56,489 nucleotides of DNA from Myxococcales bacterium (lineage in GTDB: Bacteria > Myxococcota > UBA4151). The position numbers and the translations under genes were made by a program. The stretch spans positions 1 through 56,489 of the forward strand of contig PBND01000066.1 in assembly GCA_002722845.1 (NCBI GenBank). Reading direction: 5' to 3'. Below, piece after piece: positions 1 to 7,671 of this stretch (its first letter is position 1; each line of letters begins with the position of its first letter). A model generated the notes under the pieces. It did not search any database and was not told the DNA's origin. It was given only the letters and a program-made list of their open reading frames with translations.

Positions 1-764
1 ATGCCTGTCTTGTAGAGACGCTCCACATCAAAGCCGTTCGCCGCCACCAGATCGTAGAGGTCGGGAACAGCGAACATTCGGGCCGTATCGACGAGACTCG
101 CTCGACCTTCATCGGTGCGTAAAAGAAGACGTCCATTGGGGAGCCGCTCGGCCGTCGCCAACATGGCGCTCTTGACACCGGGTCTTTTCATATCGGCTTT
201 GGTGTCACCCACGAGACGGACGATCACCGCGGTGCCCTTACCATCTTCCGTCAAGAGGCCGGGCACGTACATGCCATCAGCTCGGAGCGCTGCGACCGCC
301 TCTACCCGCTCCGCATCGCTCTGCCCCTCGGGGAAATAAGGGCGAACCTCCATGGCCCCCGCTTCGTTCGAGCCAACACGCTGCAAGCCACCGAGTGAGG
401 TCACCTCCATCACCATCGGGTGGGCCTCAAGAGCCTTCTCGAGGCGACGCAGCTTTTCAAGGAAGGCAGCAGTGAGGACTTCATCGTCCTCAATGCCGAG
501 CAGCATCACATTGTCGGAGCCGAAAATTTCCCGCGTATCGTAATAGTAATTCCCCCGCTCAGAGGACTCATCAATCATATAGCGGAGGGAGTTTCGGACC
601 TCGACTTGCAGAAAGAGTGCGCCGGCGATGGCCGTCACGACCGCGATCAGAGCGATCGAAGACAAGCGAAAGCGAAGGACCAGTCGAACCCATGTATCCA
701 GCCACTTAGCCAAAGCGACCTCCGAAGCGAGCGCCGTGTCTCTATCCAGTGGGGGCACTTCCAT
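1..764 (-). CDS. RND/MMPL-type (HAE3-like) exporter, N-terminal part, cut by window edge
   Basis: Read on the minus strand from ATG at 764 to the left edge (about 254 codons, no stop). The protein begins MEVPPLDRDTALASEVALAK, then has one hydrophobic helix at about residues 34-53 (LSSIALIAVVTAIAGALFL). A periplasmic domain follows, with the family-typical stretch FGSDNVMLLGIEDDEVLTAA and a downstream helix ending in HPMVMEVTSLGG. This layout (helix 1, then a large porter-like loop starting with a 'GSDxxxxxxxEDD' strand) matches RND proteins of the HAE3/MMPL/predicted-exporter group, which use the proton gradient to move lipids or hydrophobic compounds. The substrate cannot be told. The gene diverges from the cysteine-rich lipoprotein at 847, with 82 bases between them. 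The SD is weak, so the start is probable but not certain. The remaining helices and second porter domain lie outside the window. Confidence 0.8.
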   Translation of the reverse strand, partial: MEVPPLDRDTALASEVALAKWLDTWVRLVLRFRLSSIALIAVVTAIAGALFLQVEVRNSLRYMIDESSERGNYYYDTREIFGSDNVMLLGIEDDEVLTAAFLEKLRRLEKALEAHPMVMEVTSLGGLQRVGSNEAGAMEVRPYFPEGQSDAERVEAVAALRADGMYVPGLLTEDGKGTAVIVRLVGDTKADMKRPGVKSAMLATAERLPNGRLLLRTDEGRASLVDTARMFAVPDLYDLVAANGFDVERLYKTG

Positions 765-811
765 CAAGCCGGTGGCGCCCCTCGACCCCAATACAAGCCG
801 AGTGCGGCCCC

Positions 812-841
812 ATGACCACCGCAACCAATTTAGGGTATGAT
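812..841 (+). promoter_or_regulatory. candidate sigma-70-type promoter, possibly giving a leaderless mRNA
   Basis: A -10-like TATGAT lies at 836-841 (5 of 6 matches to TATAAT). A weak -35-like ATGACC lies at 812-817 (4 of 6 matches), with an 18-base spacer. Initiation about 6-7 bases after the -10 would fall at or next to the ATG at 847, which has no convincing SD. Leaderless translation is inferred from this spacing. Confidence 0.4.
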
Positions 842-846
842 GGGCC

Positions 847-2370
847 ATGCTCCGTCCACTTCTGCTCCTCCTGACGGCGATCGCCTGTTCTGCGCCCCAA
901 CCGACCGCACCACCGATTCTTTTGACGGAGGCGGGGCCCGTGCTGGCTACAGATGGGGGGCCGGGCCCAATAGCCAAGCGGCCCGATGTCTATCGCCCGC
1001 TGGATATCGGTGCCTCCAGCCGGGCGGGCACCCCCAACCTTCCCCGGGCTCAACATGATGCGGGTTACCAACTCGTGGAACTGCCTGACCCCGCCTCTAC
1101 CGACCCCTGTGGCCACGTTTGTCGTGGTCGTCCTTGTGCGCGGACCTGTCGAGAGAGCTGCCGCCTTGAGCTTCCCCGCGTCGTGGTGGCGCAACGAGAG
1201 CGTTTTATCGACTGTGTCGCCCAGAACAGTTGCTCCATCGATGACTGTGTCCCCGAAGCAGTCCCGGTCGATCCGGCCTGTGAGACCCTCTGCGCCAATC
1301 GACACCTCGAGGCCTGTGGGCTGCCAGAGTTGGCCGCAGCAGGGCACCGCTGCCCCCAGAACTGCACCAGCTACATGGCCTCGATGTACCCAGCAGCCCG
1401 TCAAGCCTTCCTTCAATGCGGTATCGAGCAGTGCGTCTCCAGCGAGGCGCCCTGCGCTGGGACTGGCTATTGCGAACGGGGAGAGCGCTGCGGTGAAGGA
1501 CGATGTGTTCCCGAAAAGCAATGCCCGATCATCGACTTCGTGGGCCCAGAACCAAGCGCAGAATGTCTCGACGTGGCTCGGTACCGGCAACGCTGTCACG
1601 ACCCGCGTACCGAATCTCTTTATCGAGATGCTTGGGACTGTGAATCCTGGCGACCGAATCGGGACAATCTGGATTGGGCCGGGGGCAACCTCTATATCTC
1701 GTGCTTGGCCCAGACCGAGGCCTGTGATGGCTTTGGGCCCTACTGGCAATGCCTCGGCGAAGCCATGGTGGCCCAGGGGCGGCGGCGCCTGGTGGACGAG
1801 GTTTGCACCCACATTCAGGGTTGCGATTCGGGCAAGGGCTGGACCTGCAACTATGTGATGGCCGGTGCCAGCCGTTGGGCGGGGGAGCGGGTCGTATGGA
1901 AGCTGGATCGCTGCAGCGCCGCGGCGGGTCGGGACTGCCAGGCCCTCGAGGCTTGCGTTGACGGTCTATGGGCTGTGGAAGGTCCCGGTGATGCCTGTGC
2001 AACTGGCTGCGGCCGCTGCGGTCAGGTCAATGACACCTGCATTAATCTTTGTCTCTACCATCGCAACTCGATGACGCGGCAGCAGGCCCGTCGTTATGAA
2101 CACTGCCTCCGGGCCAGTCCCCGCTGTGAGCACAACGTGGCCGAGACCTGTATCCGGGAAGTGCTGGGCGCCGAAATGGCGGTCTGTGACCAACTCATGG
2201 AAAGCATCGGCGAGTGCGCAGAATGGGAGACCTATACCCAGAACATCCCGTGGCCGGGTTGGTGCGCCATCGGCGGCGTCCGAACTGGCCTCCTTGATCG
2301 GGAGGGCCTTGAGGCCTGTGTCGACATGACCAATTGCCGCGTGAACCCCTGGCAAGCTTGTGCTCGTTGA
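847..2370 (+). CDS. cysteine-rich predicted lipoprotein, unknown function
   Basis: 507 residues. The N-terminus MLRPLLLLLTAIACSAP is a short signal peptide ending in a plausible lipobox (AIAC), so the mature protein is probably lipid-anchored. Residues about 85-500 carry dozens of cysteines in pairs spaced 3-4 residues apart, such as CGHVCRGRPCARTCRESC and CVAQNSCSIDDC. This suggests a disulfide-stabilised extracytoplasmic protein built from irregular Cys modules. It is not the CDDGN repeat seen in two other genes here. A segment CERGERCGEGRCVPEKQC resembles short EGF/stigma-like modules of myxobacterial surface proteins. It ends 6 bases before the convergent deoxynucleoside kinase. The family is not recognised and no function is assigned. 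The opposite strand is open over 742-1812, but the signal peptide and Cys periodicity favour this frame. Confidence 0.82.
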   Translation: MLRPLLLLLTAIACSAPQPTAPPILLTEAGPVLATDGGPGPIAKRPDVYRPLDIGASSRAGTPNLPRAQHDAGYQLVELPDPASTDPCGHVCRGRPCARTCRESCRLELPRVVVAQRERFIDCVAQNSCSIDDCVPEAVPVDPACETLCANRHLEACGLPELAAAGHRCPQNCTSYMASMYPAARQAFLQCGIEQCVSSEAPCAGTGYCERGERCGEGRCVPEKQCPIIDFVGPEPSAECLDVARYRQRCHDPRTESLYRDAWDCESWRPNRDNLDWAGGNLYISCLAQTEACDGFGPYWQCLGEAMVAQGRRRLVDEVCTHIQGCDSGKGWTCNYVMAGASRWAGERVVWKLDRCSAAAGRDCQALEACVDGLWAVEGPGDACATGCGRCGQVNDTCINLCLYHRNSMTRQQARRYEHCLRASPRCEHNVAETCIREVLGAEMAVCDQLMESIGECAEWETYTQNIPWPGWCAIGGVRTGLLDREGLEACVDMTNCRVNPWQACAR

Positions 2371-2376
2371 GCAGCC

Positions 2377-3000
2377 TTACTCAAGGTAACGGGCCACTCG
2401 CCTCAACATGAACTGGCGATCGAAGAGATCATCGAGATAGTGGAGTTTTGTGGTGTCGATGCGATGGACTGGGCACAGGTCCCAGGCCCCCACCCAAGCC
2501 TCGTAACGTTCGTTGAGACGCCGTAGGTAATGATAAGAGATGCTCTGTTCTTCGGGGCGTCCCCGCTGCCGAATTCGACGCCGGATCTCTTTAACCGGCG
2601 TGTGAAGGTAGAACAGCACATCGGGGGGGCGAATGGCTTCGGTCACGCCCCGGTAGAAGGCGGTGTAGAGCTCCCATTCTCGGGCTGTCATCTTCCGCCC
2701 GCGAAACAACCCGTAGGCGAAGATCTCTGCATCCTCCCAAACGCTGCGATCCTGAATACATGCTTTTGCTTTACGATCGAGGGCGAGGTGCATGCGAAAC
2801 TTTTGCGCCAGGAACCACATCTGACTGGGAAAGGCATAGCGTTTCATATCGCCATAAAAGTCGGCGAGGAACGGGTTCGATTCGTTCGGTTCGTAGACGG
2901 GCTCCACCCCGTAATGCTCACAAAGAACCTGAACCAACGTCGACTTGCCGCAGCCGATGTTGCCCGCCACCACGATGTAGGGTGCCTTTTTCCGCGCCAT
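2377..3000 (-). CDS. deoxynucleoside kinase (dNK/dGK-dAK family)
   Basis: 207 residues from ATG at 3000. An in-frame start at 3036 would add 12 residues before the conserved beginning and overlap the upstream gene, so it was rejected. The P-loop is GNIGCGKST (residues ~11-19). The family DRS signature appears in DRSVWEDAEIFAYG, and the LID-like arginine cluster in EIRRRIRQRGRPEEQSIS, followed by YLRRLNERYEAW. Enzymes of this family phosphorylate deoxyribonucleosides with ATP in nucleotide salvage; the exact base preference cannot be read from sequence. It is the last gene of the coupled minus-strand run leuB-GNAT-DMT-dNK, 10 bases after the permease stop. Together with tmk at 34270 the window holds two nucleotide-phosphorylation steps, in separate operons. 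Confidence 0.9.
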   Translation of the reverse strand: MARKKAPYIVVAGNIGCGKSTLVQVLCEHYGVEPVYEPNESNPFLADFYGDMKRYAFPSQMWFLAQKFRMHLALDRKAKACIQDRSVWEDAEIFAYGLFRGRKMTAREWELYTAFYRGVTEAIRPPDVLFYLHTPVKEIRRRIRQRGRPEEQSISYHYLRRLNERYEAWVGAWDLCPVHRIDTTKLHYLDDLFDRQFMLRRVARYLE

Positions 3001-3010
3001 ATTTGTGGGG

Positions 3011-3958
3011 CTATACGGTCCGAGACAGAGCCACAAGACAGGCCCCGGCGACGACCAGAAGAATCCAGGGCATACGCCGGAATGCCTGGGGTTCGTGAAA
3101 GATAATGGCCCCGGCGAGGACGGTCACTACAACACCGGCTCTCTTCAATGCTTCTGCAACACCCACGTCCAGGTGAACCAGCGACTCCATCTGGGTGCCC
3201 AACGCGGCAGCCGCGGCCGGGGCCAGGCTGGCCAATAACCAGGGGCTCCGGCGGAGGATGCCCCCGAGGGCCTGAGGCTTGCGAATTAGGCGCTCCACGA
3301 GGAGCGGGAGGCCGATCAGCGCCGTCGACCAGATCAGGTAGGCTTCGAGCCCATATTCACCACCGGTGATGACTTGCTTATCGATCGCCGGAATCCAGCC
3401 CCAGAGGAGCACCACCCCGAACATGCTCGGCACCCCGCGCTGCAAGACGAGGGCACGAACTGTGAACAGGGCCATCCCCACCCACCGGAAACCGGGCACT
3501 GTCGACGGACGCCGCAGCCCCCCGTGGCCAGCGCTCCCTTTGCGAAACAGTAGCAGAAAGGTACCCACTGCAATCAAGGTCGCCCCGACCCAAAAACCCA
3601 GACTCAGTTCTTCGCCAAAAAGGAAGAAGCCCCCCACAGCCCCGACCACTGGGGTCAGGGATAGTAAAGGGATCACCTTCGACAACTCCCCCACCGTGAG
3701 GCTGTGCAGAAAAAGAAAGTTGGCAACGATGTTGAGGACTACGATCCAGAACATTAAACTGTAGAGCGAAGGTGGCGGCGGACCGATCGGCGCACCACGG
3801 AGCAGCGCGTACATAAGGGCCCCAGCGCTGGCGAGAAGCGGGACGACCGCAGCCAACGTCAGCGGGTCTGGGTGGCGAGCTGTGAGGGCTTTCCTCTGCA
3901 GATCCAACAGGGCCCAGGACAGGGCACAGAGGATCCCGACGGTTAATCCCCAGTCCAT
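3011..3958 (-). CDS. DMT/EamA-family permease
   Basis: 315 residues from ATG at 3958, which overlaps the upstream stop as TGATG. A GTG one codon earlier (3961) is possible. About ten hydrophobic helices are visible, beginning LTVGILCALSWALLDLQRKAL and including the family-typical stretch LSKVIPLLSLTPVVGAVGGF followed by FLFGEELSLGFWVGATLI. This is the mid-protein EamA signature, with conserved Pro and Glu. A second, diverged EamA half runs from about residue 165 to the end (IIFHEPQAFRRMPWILLVVAG). Members export or import small metabolites across the inner membrane; the substrate is unknown. It lies between an acetyltransferase and a deoxynucleoside kinase and is probably translationally coupled to the former. 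Confidence 0.87.
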   Translation of the reverse strand: MDWGLTVGILCALSWALLDLQRKALTARHPDPLTLAAVVPLLASAGALMYALLRGAPIGPPPPSLYSLMFWIVVLNIVANFLFLHSLTVGELSKVIPLLSLTPVVGAVGGFFLFGEELSLGFWVGATLIAVGTFLLLFRKGSAGHGGLRRPSTVPGFRWVGMALFTVRALVLQRGVPSMFGVVLLWGWIPAIDKQVITGGEYGLEAYLIWSTALIGLPLLVERLIRKPQALGGILRRSPWLLASLAPAAAAALGTQMESLVHLDVGVAEALKRAGVVVTVLAGAIIFHEPQAFRRMPWILLVVAGACLVALSRTV

Positions 3959-4488
3959 CACAATCTCAAATGCCAGATCCCCACATCCCGTGGGTGCTCA
4001 TGCTCACCAGGAAACAAAACGGCTTCGGGGAAGTGTCCGGAAAGACTAAATCCAAGGCGAGAGAAAAGCCCGTTACTTCCCGAGTTGTCTGCGAAGACAA
4101 GGGCCAGGATGACCCGATTCCCTAGGCCTCGCCCTAACTCGACCATCGCCTCCCCAATGGCCCGACCAATGCCCCGCCCTCGCTGACACTGGCGCACATA
4201 CAGGGTCATTTCGACGCAGCCATCGTAGCCCGCTTTCGAACGAAAACTGGATAAACCACAGTAGGCCTGAACCTGGCCCGCCTCCTCCCAGACGATCAAG
4301 GGGTGGCCCGCCTCCCACTGATAGCGATCAAACCAAGAGCGCCGGTCATCGACATCTCGAGGATAGGGATCTGCGGTCGCCGATCGTTCATGGACCGCCT
4401 GATTGTAGATCTCCGTCATCGCAGGCAAGTCCGCGAGCTTCGCCGGCCGCAGCACGCGCCCGGCCTCCTCGACTCGATAAGAACCCAT
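3958..4488 (-). CDS. GNAT family N-acetyltransferase, phosphinothricin-acetyltransferase-like
   Basis: 176 residues from ATG at 4488, which shares one base with the upstream dehydrogenase stop (TGATG). A TTG at 4491 is in frame but unlikely. The fold signature begins LRPAKLADLPAMTEIYNQAV. The acetyl-CoA loop is QRGRGIGRAIGEAM (Q/R-x-x-G-x-G/A pattern), and the last strand is NSGSNGLFSRLGFSLSGHF. These match the PAT/MnaT branch that acetylates the amino group of phosphinothricin-like or methionine-sulfone-like compounds. Substrate assignment from sequence alone is unsafe. The downstream DMT permease and upstream LeuB-like enzyme suggest a small amino-acid-related metabolic operon. Confidence 0.87.
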   Translation of the reverse strand: MGSYRVEEAGRVLRPAKLADLPAMTEIYNQAVHERSATADPYPRDVDDRRSWFDRYQWEAGHPLIVWEEAGQVQAYCGLSSFRSKAGYDGCVEMTLYVRQCQRGRGIGRAIGEAMVELGRGLGNRVILALVFADNSGSNGLFSRLGFSLSGHFPEAVLFPGEHEHPRDVGIWHLRL

Positions 4489-5540
4489 CAACCCAGACGG
4501 GCCAGAATCTGGTCGCCCACTTGGACACAGTTGAGATTGCCCCCCAAATCAGGGGTTACCTCACCGCTGGCCAGTTGATCGATGACGGCCTGCTCCACAG
4601 TTCGAGCGGCACCACTCATGCCCAAATGGTCGAGGAGGATCGCTCCGCTCATGATCGCCGCCATCGGATTCGCTCGGCCCGTGCCCACGAGATCGGGGGC
4701 CGAGCCATGCACGGGCTCAAACAATGAGCAGCGACCAGGATGGATATTGCCACTGGCAGCCGTTCCCAAGCCCCCCTGGAGACTCGCACCCAGGTCACTG
4801 AGAATGTCGCCAAACAGGTTTTCGGTCACGATGACGTCGAATCGCTCCGGACAGCGCACCAACTCCATCGCCGCCACATCCACGTAGAGATGAAAGCTTT
4901 CGATCTTGGGATACTCACTTGCCACCTCCCGAAAGGTCCGTTGCCACAGTTCATGACCTTGCCGCATCGCATTGGCCTTATCGGTCATACAGACGCTCTT
5001 GCGACCATCCCGCTGGGCGAACTCGAATGCGGAACGGATAATCCGCTCCACACCGCGACGGGTATAGACAAAGGTCTGTTGGGCCACCTCGTGGATGGTC
5101 CCAGGCCGCACAGCCCCACCAACGCCAACATAACCCCCCTCGGTATTCTCTCGAAAGATCACGAAGTCGACATCATCGACACCCTTGTCTTTCAAGGGAC
5201 AAAGGCGAGGGTCGAGAAGCTTGATGGGGCGAAGGTTGATGTAGAGGTCCAGTTGGAAGCGGGCCCCCAGCAAAAGCTCACGCCCGTGGGCCATGTCAGG
5301 GACACGGGGGTCACCGACCGCACCAAAGAGAATCGCCGCGTAGTGCTCCCGGAAGTCATCAAAGCGACCCGGTTCAATCCCAACACCATGCTCTAGATAA
5401 TAGTCAGCGCCGTAAGGGCACTCCTCCCACTCCAAGCTACGTTGGGCGATTTGGGCGGCCCGGTCGACGATGCGGCGAGCCTGTTCGGTCACCTCTGGGC
5501 CGATCCCGTCTCCACCAATCACAGCGATGCGTTCGGCCAC
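4488..5540 (-). CDS. leuB: 3-isopropylmalate dehydrogenase or related beta-decarboxylating dehydrogenase
   Basis: 350 residues from GTG at 5540. A strong GGAGG (5546-5550) sits five bases upstream, whereas an earlier in-frame GTG at 5546 would sit on the SD itself. The N-terminal nucleotide loop is IAVIGGDGIGPEVTEQ. The substrate-site arginines lie around LDLYINLRP, the catalytic Tyr/Lys in RENTEGGY and TDKANAM, and the metal aspartates in GDILSDLGAS. The late motif is EPVHGSAPDLVGTGRANPMA. The enzyme oxidatively decarboxylates a 2-hydroxyacid with NAD(P) and Mg or Mn. RENTEGGY is closer to the isocitrate/tartrate-type signature than to RELTGG of classical LeuB, so homoisocitrate, isocitrate or tartrate specificity remains possible. 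No other leu gene is nearby. It is first in a coupled four-gene run. Confidence 0.82.
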   Translation of the reverse strand: MAERIAVIGGDGIGPEVTEQARRIVDRAAQIAQRSLEWEECPYGADYYLEHGVGIEPGRFDDFREHYAAILFGAVGDPRVPDMAHGRELLLGARFQLDLYINLRPIKLLDPRLCPLKDKGVDDVDFVIFRENTEGGYVGVGGAVRPGTIHEVAQQTFVYTRRGVERIIRSAFEFAQRDGRKSVCMTDKANAMRQGHELWQRTFREVASEYPKIESFHLYVDVAAMELVRCPERFDVIVTENLFGDILSDLGASLQGGLGTAASGNIHPGRCSLFEPVHGSAPDLVGTGRANPMAAIMSGAILLDHLGMSGAARTVEQAVIDQLASGEVTPDLGGNLNCVQVGDQILARLG

Positions 5541-5630
5541 ATCCACCTCCTCAAGGGCTGCACCTTGTGCTCTCCACTCGGCCGGGTCAAGCGCCTCAAA
5601 CGGGTCTTCGCCTGCAAATATCGCAGTGAC

Positions 5631-5816
5631 TCAGTAATGGGGCGGCTTCTCGTCGGCCGGGCCCGCGTCAACGGTGTTGTCGCCTAAAGCCTCCAAGCGC
5701 CGAAAGACCTCATCGATTCGATGGACTTGGCCATTCAACTCCCCCGAGAGTTCGTCCAGAAAACGCTCGATGTATGCCAAACGCTCTTCCAACTGTGTGA
5801 TCCGTTCCTCACTCAT
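5631..5816 (-). CDS. slyX: SlyX family protein
   Basis: 61 residues. The N-terminal two thirds (MSEERITQLEERLAYIERFL and onward) is an uninterrupted heptad-pattern coiled coil, and the C-terminus ends in the family hallmark PPHY. Length and tail both match SlyX, a small conserved protein whose biochemical role is not established. Its ATG overlaps the stop of the adenylate cyclase gene (ATGA), so the two are probably translated together. The next gene, the LeuB-like dehydrogenase, starts 90 bases downstream; I saw no clear promoter or terminator in that gap. Confidence 0.88.
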   Translation of the reverse strand: MSEERITQLEERLAYIERFLDELSGELNGQVHRIDEVFRRLEALGDNTVDAGPADEKPPHY

Positions 5817-7597
5817 GGCTTCACCTTCGCAATCTCCAGGCTGTCATCAATTCCTTTCACCTTCACCTGCGCCAAGCGCACTTCCAGCCCAAGTTCATCG
5901 ATCAGCGCGAGCACATCGGGGTCTCGGTAGGTTTGGTCGCTCAGGACGATCTCCCCTGGCTCGGCCTGCCCCTCCATACGAGCGGCCCGATTCACCGTCC
6001 GTCCGAAGTAGTCCAGGTTCTCGTTAAATGTCACCGCAAGGCAAGGCCCTTGGTGGATGCCAAGCCGTAGTCCAAGTGAACTCCTCTCGGTCATCAATTC
6101 TTGCATCCGAAGGGCCGAACGCAAGGCCTGATCCGGCGTTTCAAAGACCGCCATGATGGCATCGACAATCGTCTTCACAAGGGTCCCGTCGAACTCATTA
6201 AGCCCCTGTTTCAGAAGGGAAAAGTGCTCTCGAACCACAGTAAATGCCCCTGCATCCCCCTCCTCCTGATACAATCGAGTGCTGCCCACCAGGTCACTAA
6301 AGAGCAGGGTCACGCTGCCCACATCCACCTGGGTGCCCGAAGCCAAGAGTTGACCGGAGATCAAATCCCGAAAGGACTGGCGCCGAATGAGCGCGGCCGC
6401 CGTGAGAATGTCATCGCCGACCTCCTCCCGTTGCAGAAGAATTCGAACGGCCCGATCCCTGTGGTTGGTAACAGCCAGGCTCCCGTCACCGGCTGACGAG
6501 AATCCGGTCTCGCTCAGATCAAAGCGCTCATCGCCGTGAAGTTCTACCGCGTGATTACCGTCCATGCAGCGAAGCAAGCCCCGCCCCTCAAGCGCGAAGG
6601 AATCGACCGGTGGCAGCTCGAAGCACTCCCCGGGACCGACCTGTTCGGCGAGGATCTGATGGGGTGTTCGCCCTGGCCCCCCCATGCATGCCATTCCAGT
6701 AACGATAGGCCGAAGGGACCGGGCCGGTCGAAAGGTGACCTGAACGCTTTCGGCAAACCGGGCACCAAAGCGAATATTGCAGCTGGGACAATGACTCTCC
6801 ATGCGCAGGCGGTGAAGTTGTTCCTCTTCAGCCTTTGGCCCCCGACAACTCGGACAGATCAGACTCCAACGGAGTTCGAGGCTTCCCCCTTGCGTTGCCC
6901 GCAAGAAAACCCGCAGCAGGTCCTCCTGGTCCACAGCCCAGCGCCGGGCAAGAAAGAACGGCTCCAAATGGGCTAACTCGCCGTCGACGGCTCGGCGCAG
7001 GTGATCGATGAATGGCTGCACGACGGGCTCGGGCTCGCCGGCTTGGAGTAGTTCTGCCCTCAATTTGTCGAGACGGGCTTCATGAACCCCAGACTCCGGG
7101 GGATGGTCCACCTGCCCATGGGCATCGAGCAATTGCTCTAAATCCTCATAGAATCGTTGCAAGCGCTTGAAGATGGTCCATCGAAACAGGAGTGGCGCGA
7201 TGAGGCGAAACAAAAAGTTGTTCGCTGCAAGCCCCATTTGAAACCGCAGTCGCACCCCGTTCTCTGTGGGTTCCAGTTCGGTGAGTTGGGCTTGCTGCTT
7301 CAAGGGCCCTCTCCCCTCTAAGCGAACGTTGCCAAACCACTGATGGAGGGCCCAAGCATAGGGTTCATCCAGAAAGCGCTGCCGACCACCAAAGAGGGAA
7401 ATGTGCCGAACACTTACCCCCTCGGTGAGGCTCTGTTCTTCGAAGTGAGAGCCGCCAGCGCCGAGGGCTCGCCCCACTTTGTCGGTCTCCGTGACGGCCG
7501 CCCAGACCTGTTGGGCTGATAGAGAGTAGGACTGGGTGATCTCGAAACGAATCGGCGAAGCATCGATCAGTGCTTGAATCCGCGCTTTCGATGCCAT
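5813..7597 (-). CDS. class III adenylate cyclase with N-terminal START-like/zinc-ribbon region (DUF5939 type)
   Basis: 594 residues from ATG at 7597, chosen because GAGGAG lies 9 bases upstream; the open frame extends further but overlaps the divergent gene. Residues ~10-160 look like an SRPBCC/START-like domain (FEITQSYSLSAQQVWAAVTE). A zinc ribbon follows (ICPSCRG and HCPSCNIRF). The catalytic domain occupies about residues 429-590. The metal aspartates are D435 (FSDLVGST) and D479 (KTIVDAIMAVF). The adenine-selecting pair K475/D529 is present, as are the transition-state residues N536 and R540 (GRTVNRAARMEG), so cAMP synthesis is expected. No membrane helix is obvious, so the protein is probably cytosolic, with the N-terminus sensing a ligand. 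It is coupled to slyX by ATGA. Confidence 0.9.
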   Translation of the reverse strand: MASKARIQALIDASPIRFEITQSYSLSAQQVWAAVTETDKVGRALGAGGSHFEEQSLTEGVSVRHISLFGGRQRFLDEPYAWALHQWFGNVRLEGRGPLKQQAQLTELEPTENGVRLRFQMGLAANNFLFRLIAPLLFRWTIFKRLQRFYEDLEQLLDAHGQVDHPPESGVHEARLDKLRAELLQAGEPEPVVQPFIDHLRRAVDGELAHLEPFFLARRWAVDQEDLLRVFLRATQGGSLELRWSLICPSCRGPKAEEEQLHRLRMESHCPSCNIRFGARFAESVQVTFRPARSLRPIVTGMACMGGPGRTPHQILAEQVGPGECFELPPVDSFALEGRGLLRCMDGNHAVELHGDERFDLSETGFSSAGDGSLAVTNHRDRAVRILLQREEVGDDILTAAALIRRQSFRDLISGQLLASGTQVDVGSVTLLFSDLVGSTRLYQEEGDAGAFTVVREHFSLLKQGLNEFDGTLVKTIVDAIMAVFETPDQALRSALRMQELMTERSSLGLRLGIHQGPCLAVTFNENLDYFGRTVNRAARMEGQAEPGEIVLSDQTYRDPDVLALIDELGLEVRLAQVKVKGIDDSLEIAKVKP

Positions 7598-7671
7598 CTT
7601 GCGCTCCTCTCCCGCGTGCCCGCGAGGTATTTTGCGCCGGTCACGCCACCGTGAGAAGACTCCTAGCACGG

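Noticed and set aside
742-1812. Long minus-strand open frame (356 codons)
   Set aside because: It lies opposite the Cys-rich lipoprotein gene; the predicted protein has no signal or domain, while the plus-strand frame has a lipoprotein signal and Cys periodicity.
4740-5396. Plus-strand frame opposite the LeuB-like gene
   Set aside because: No domain; leuB frame has complete catalytic motifs.
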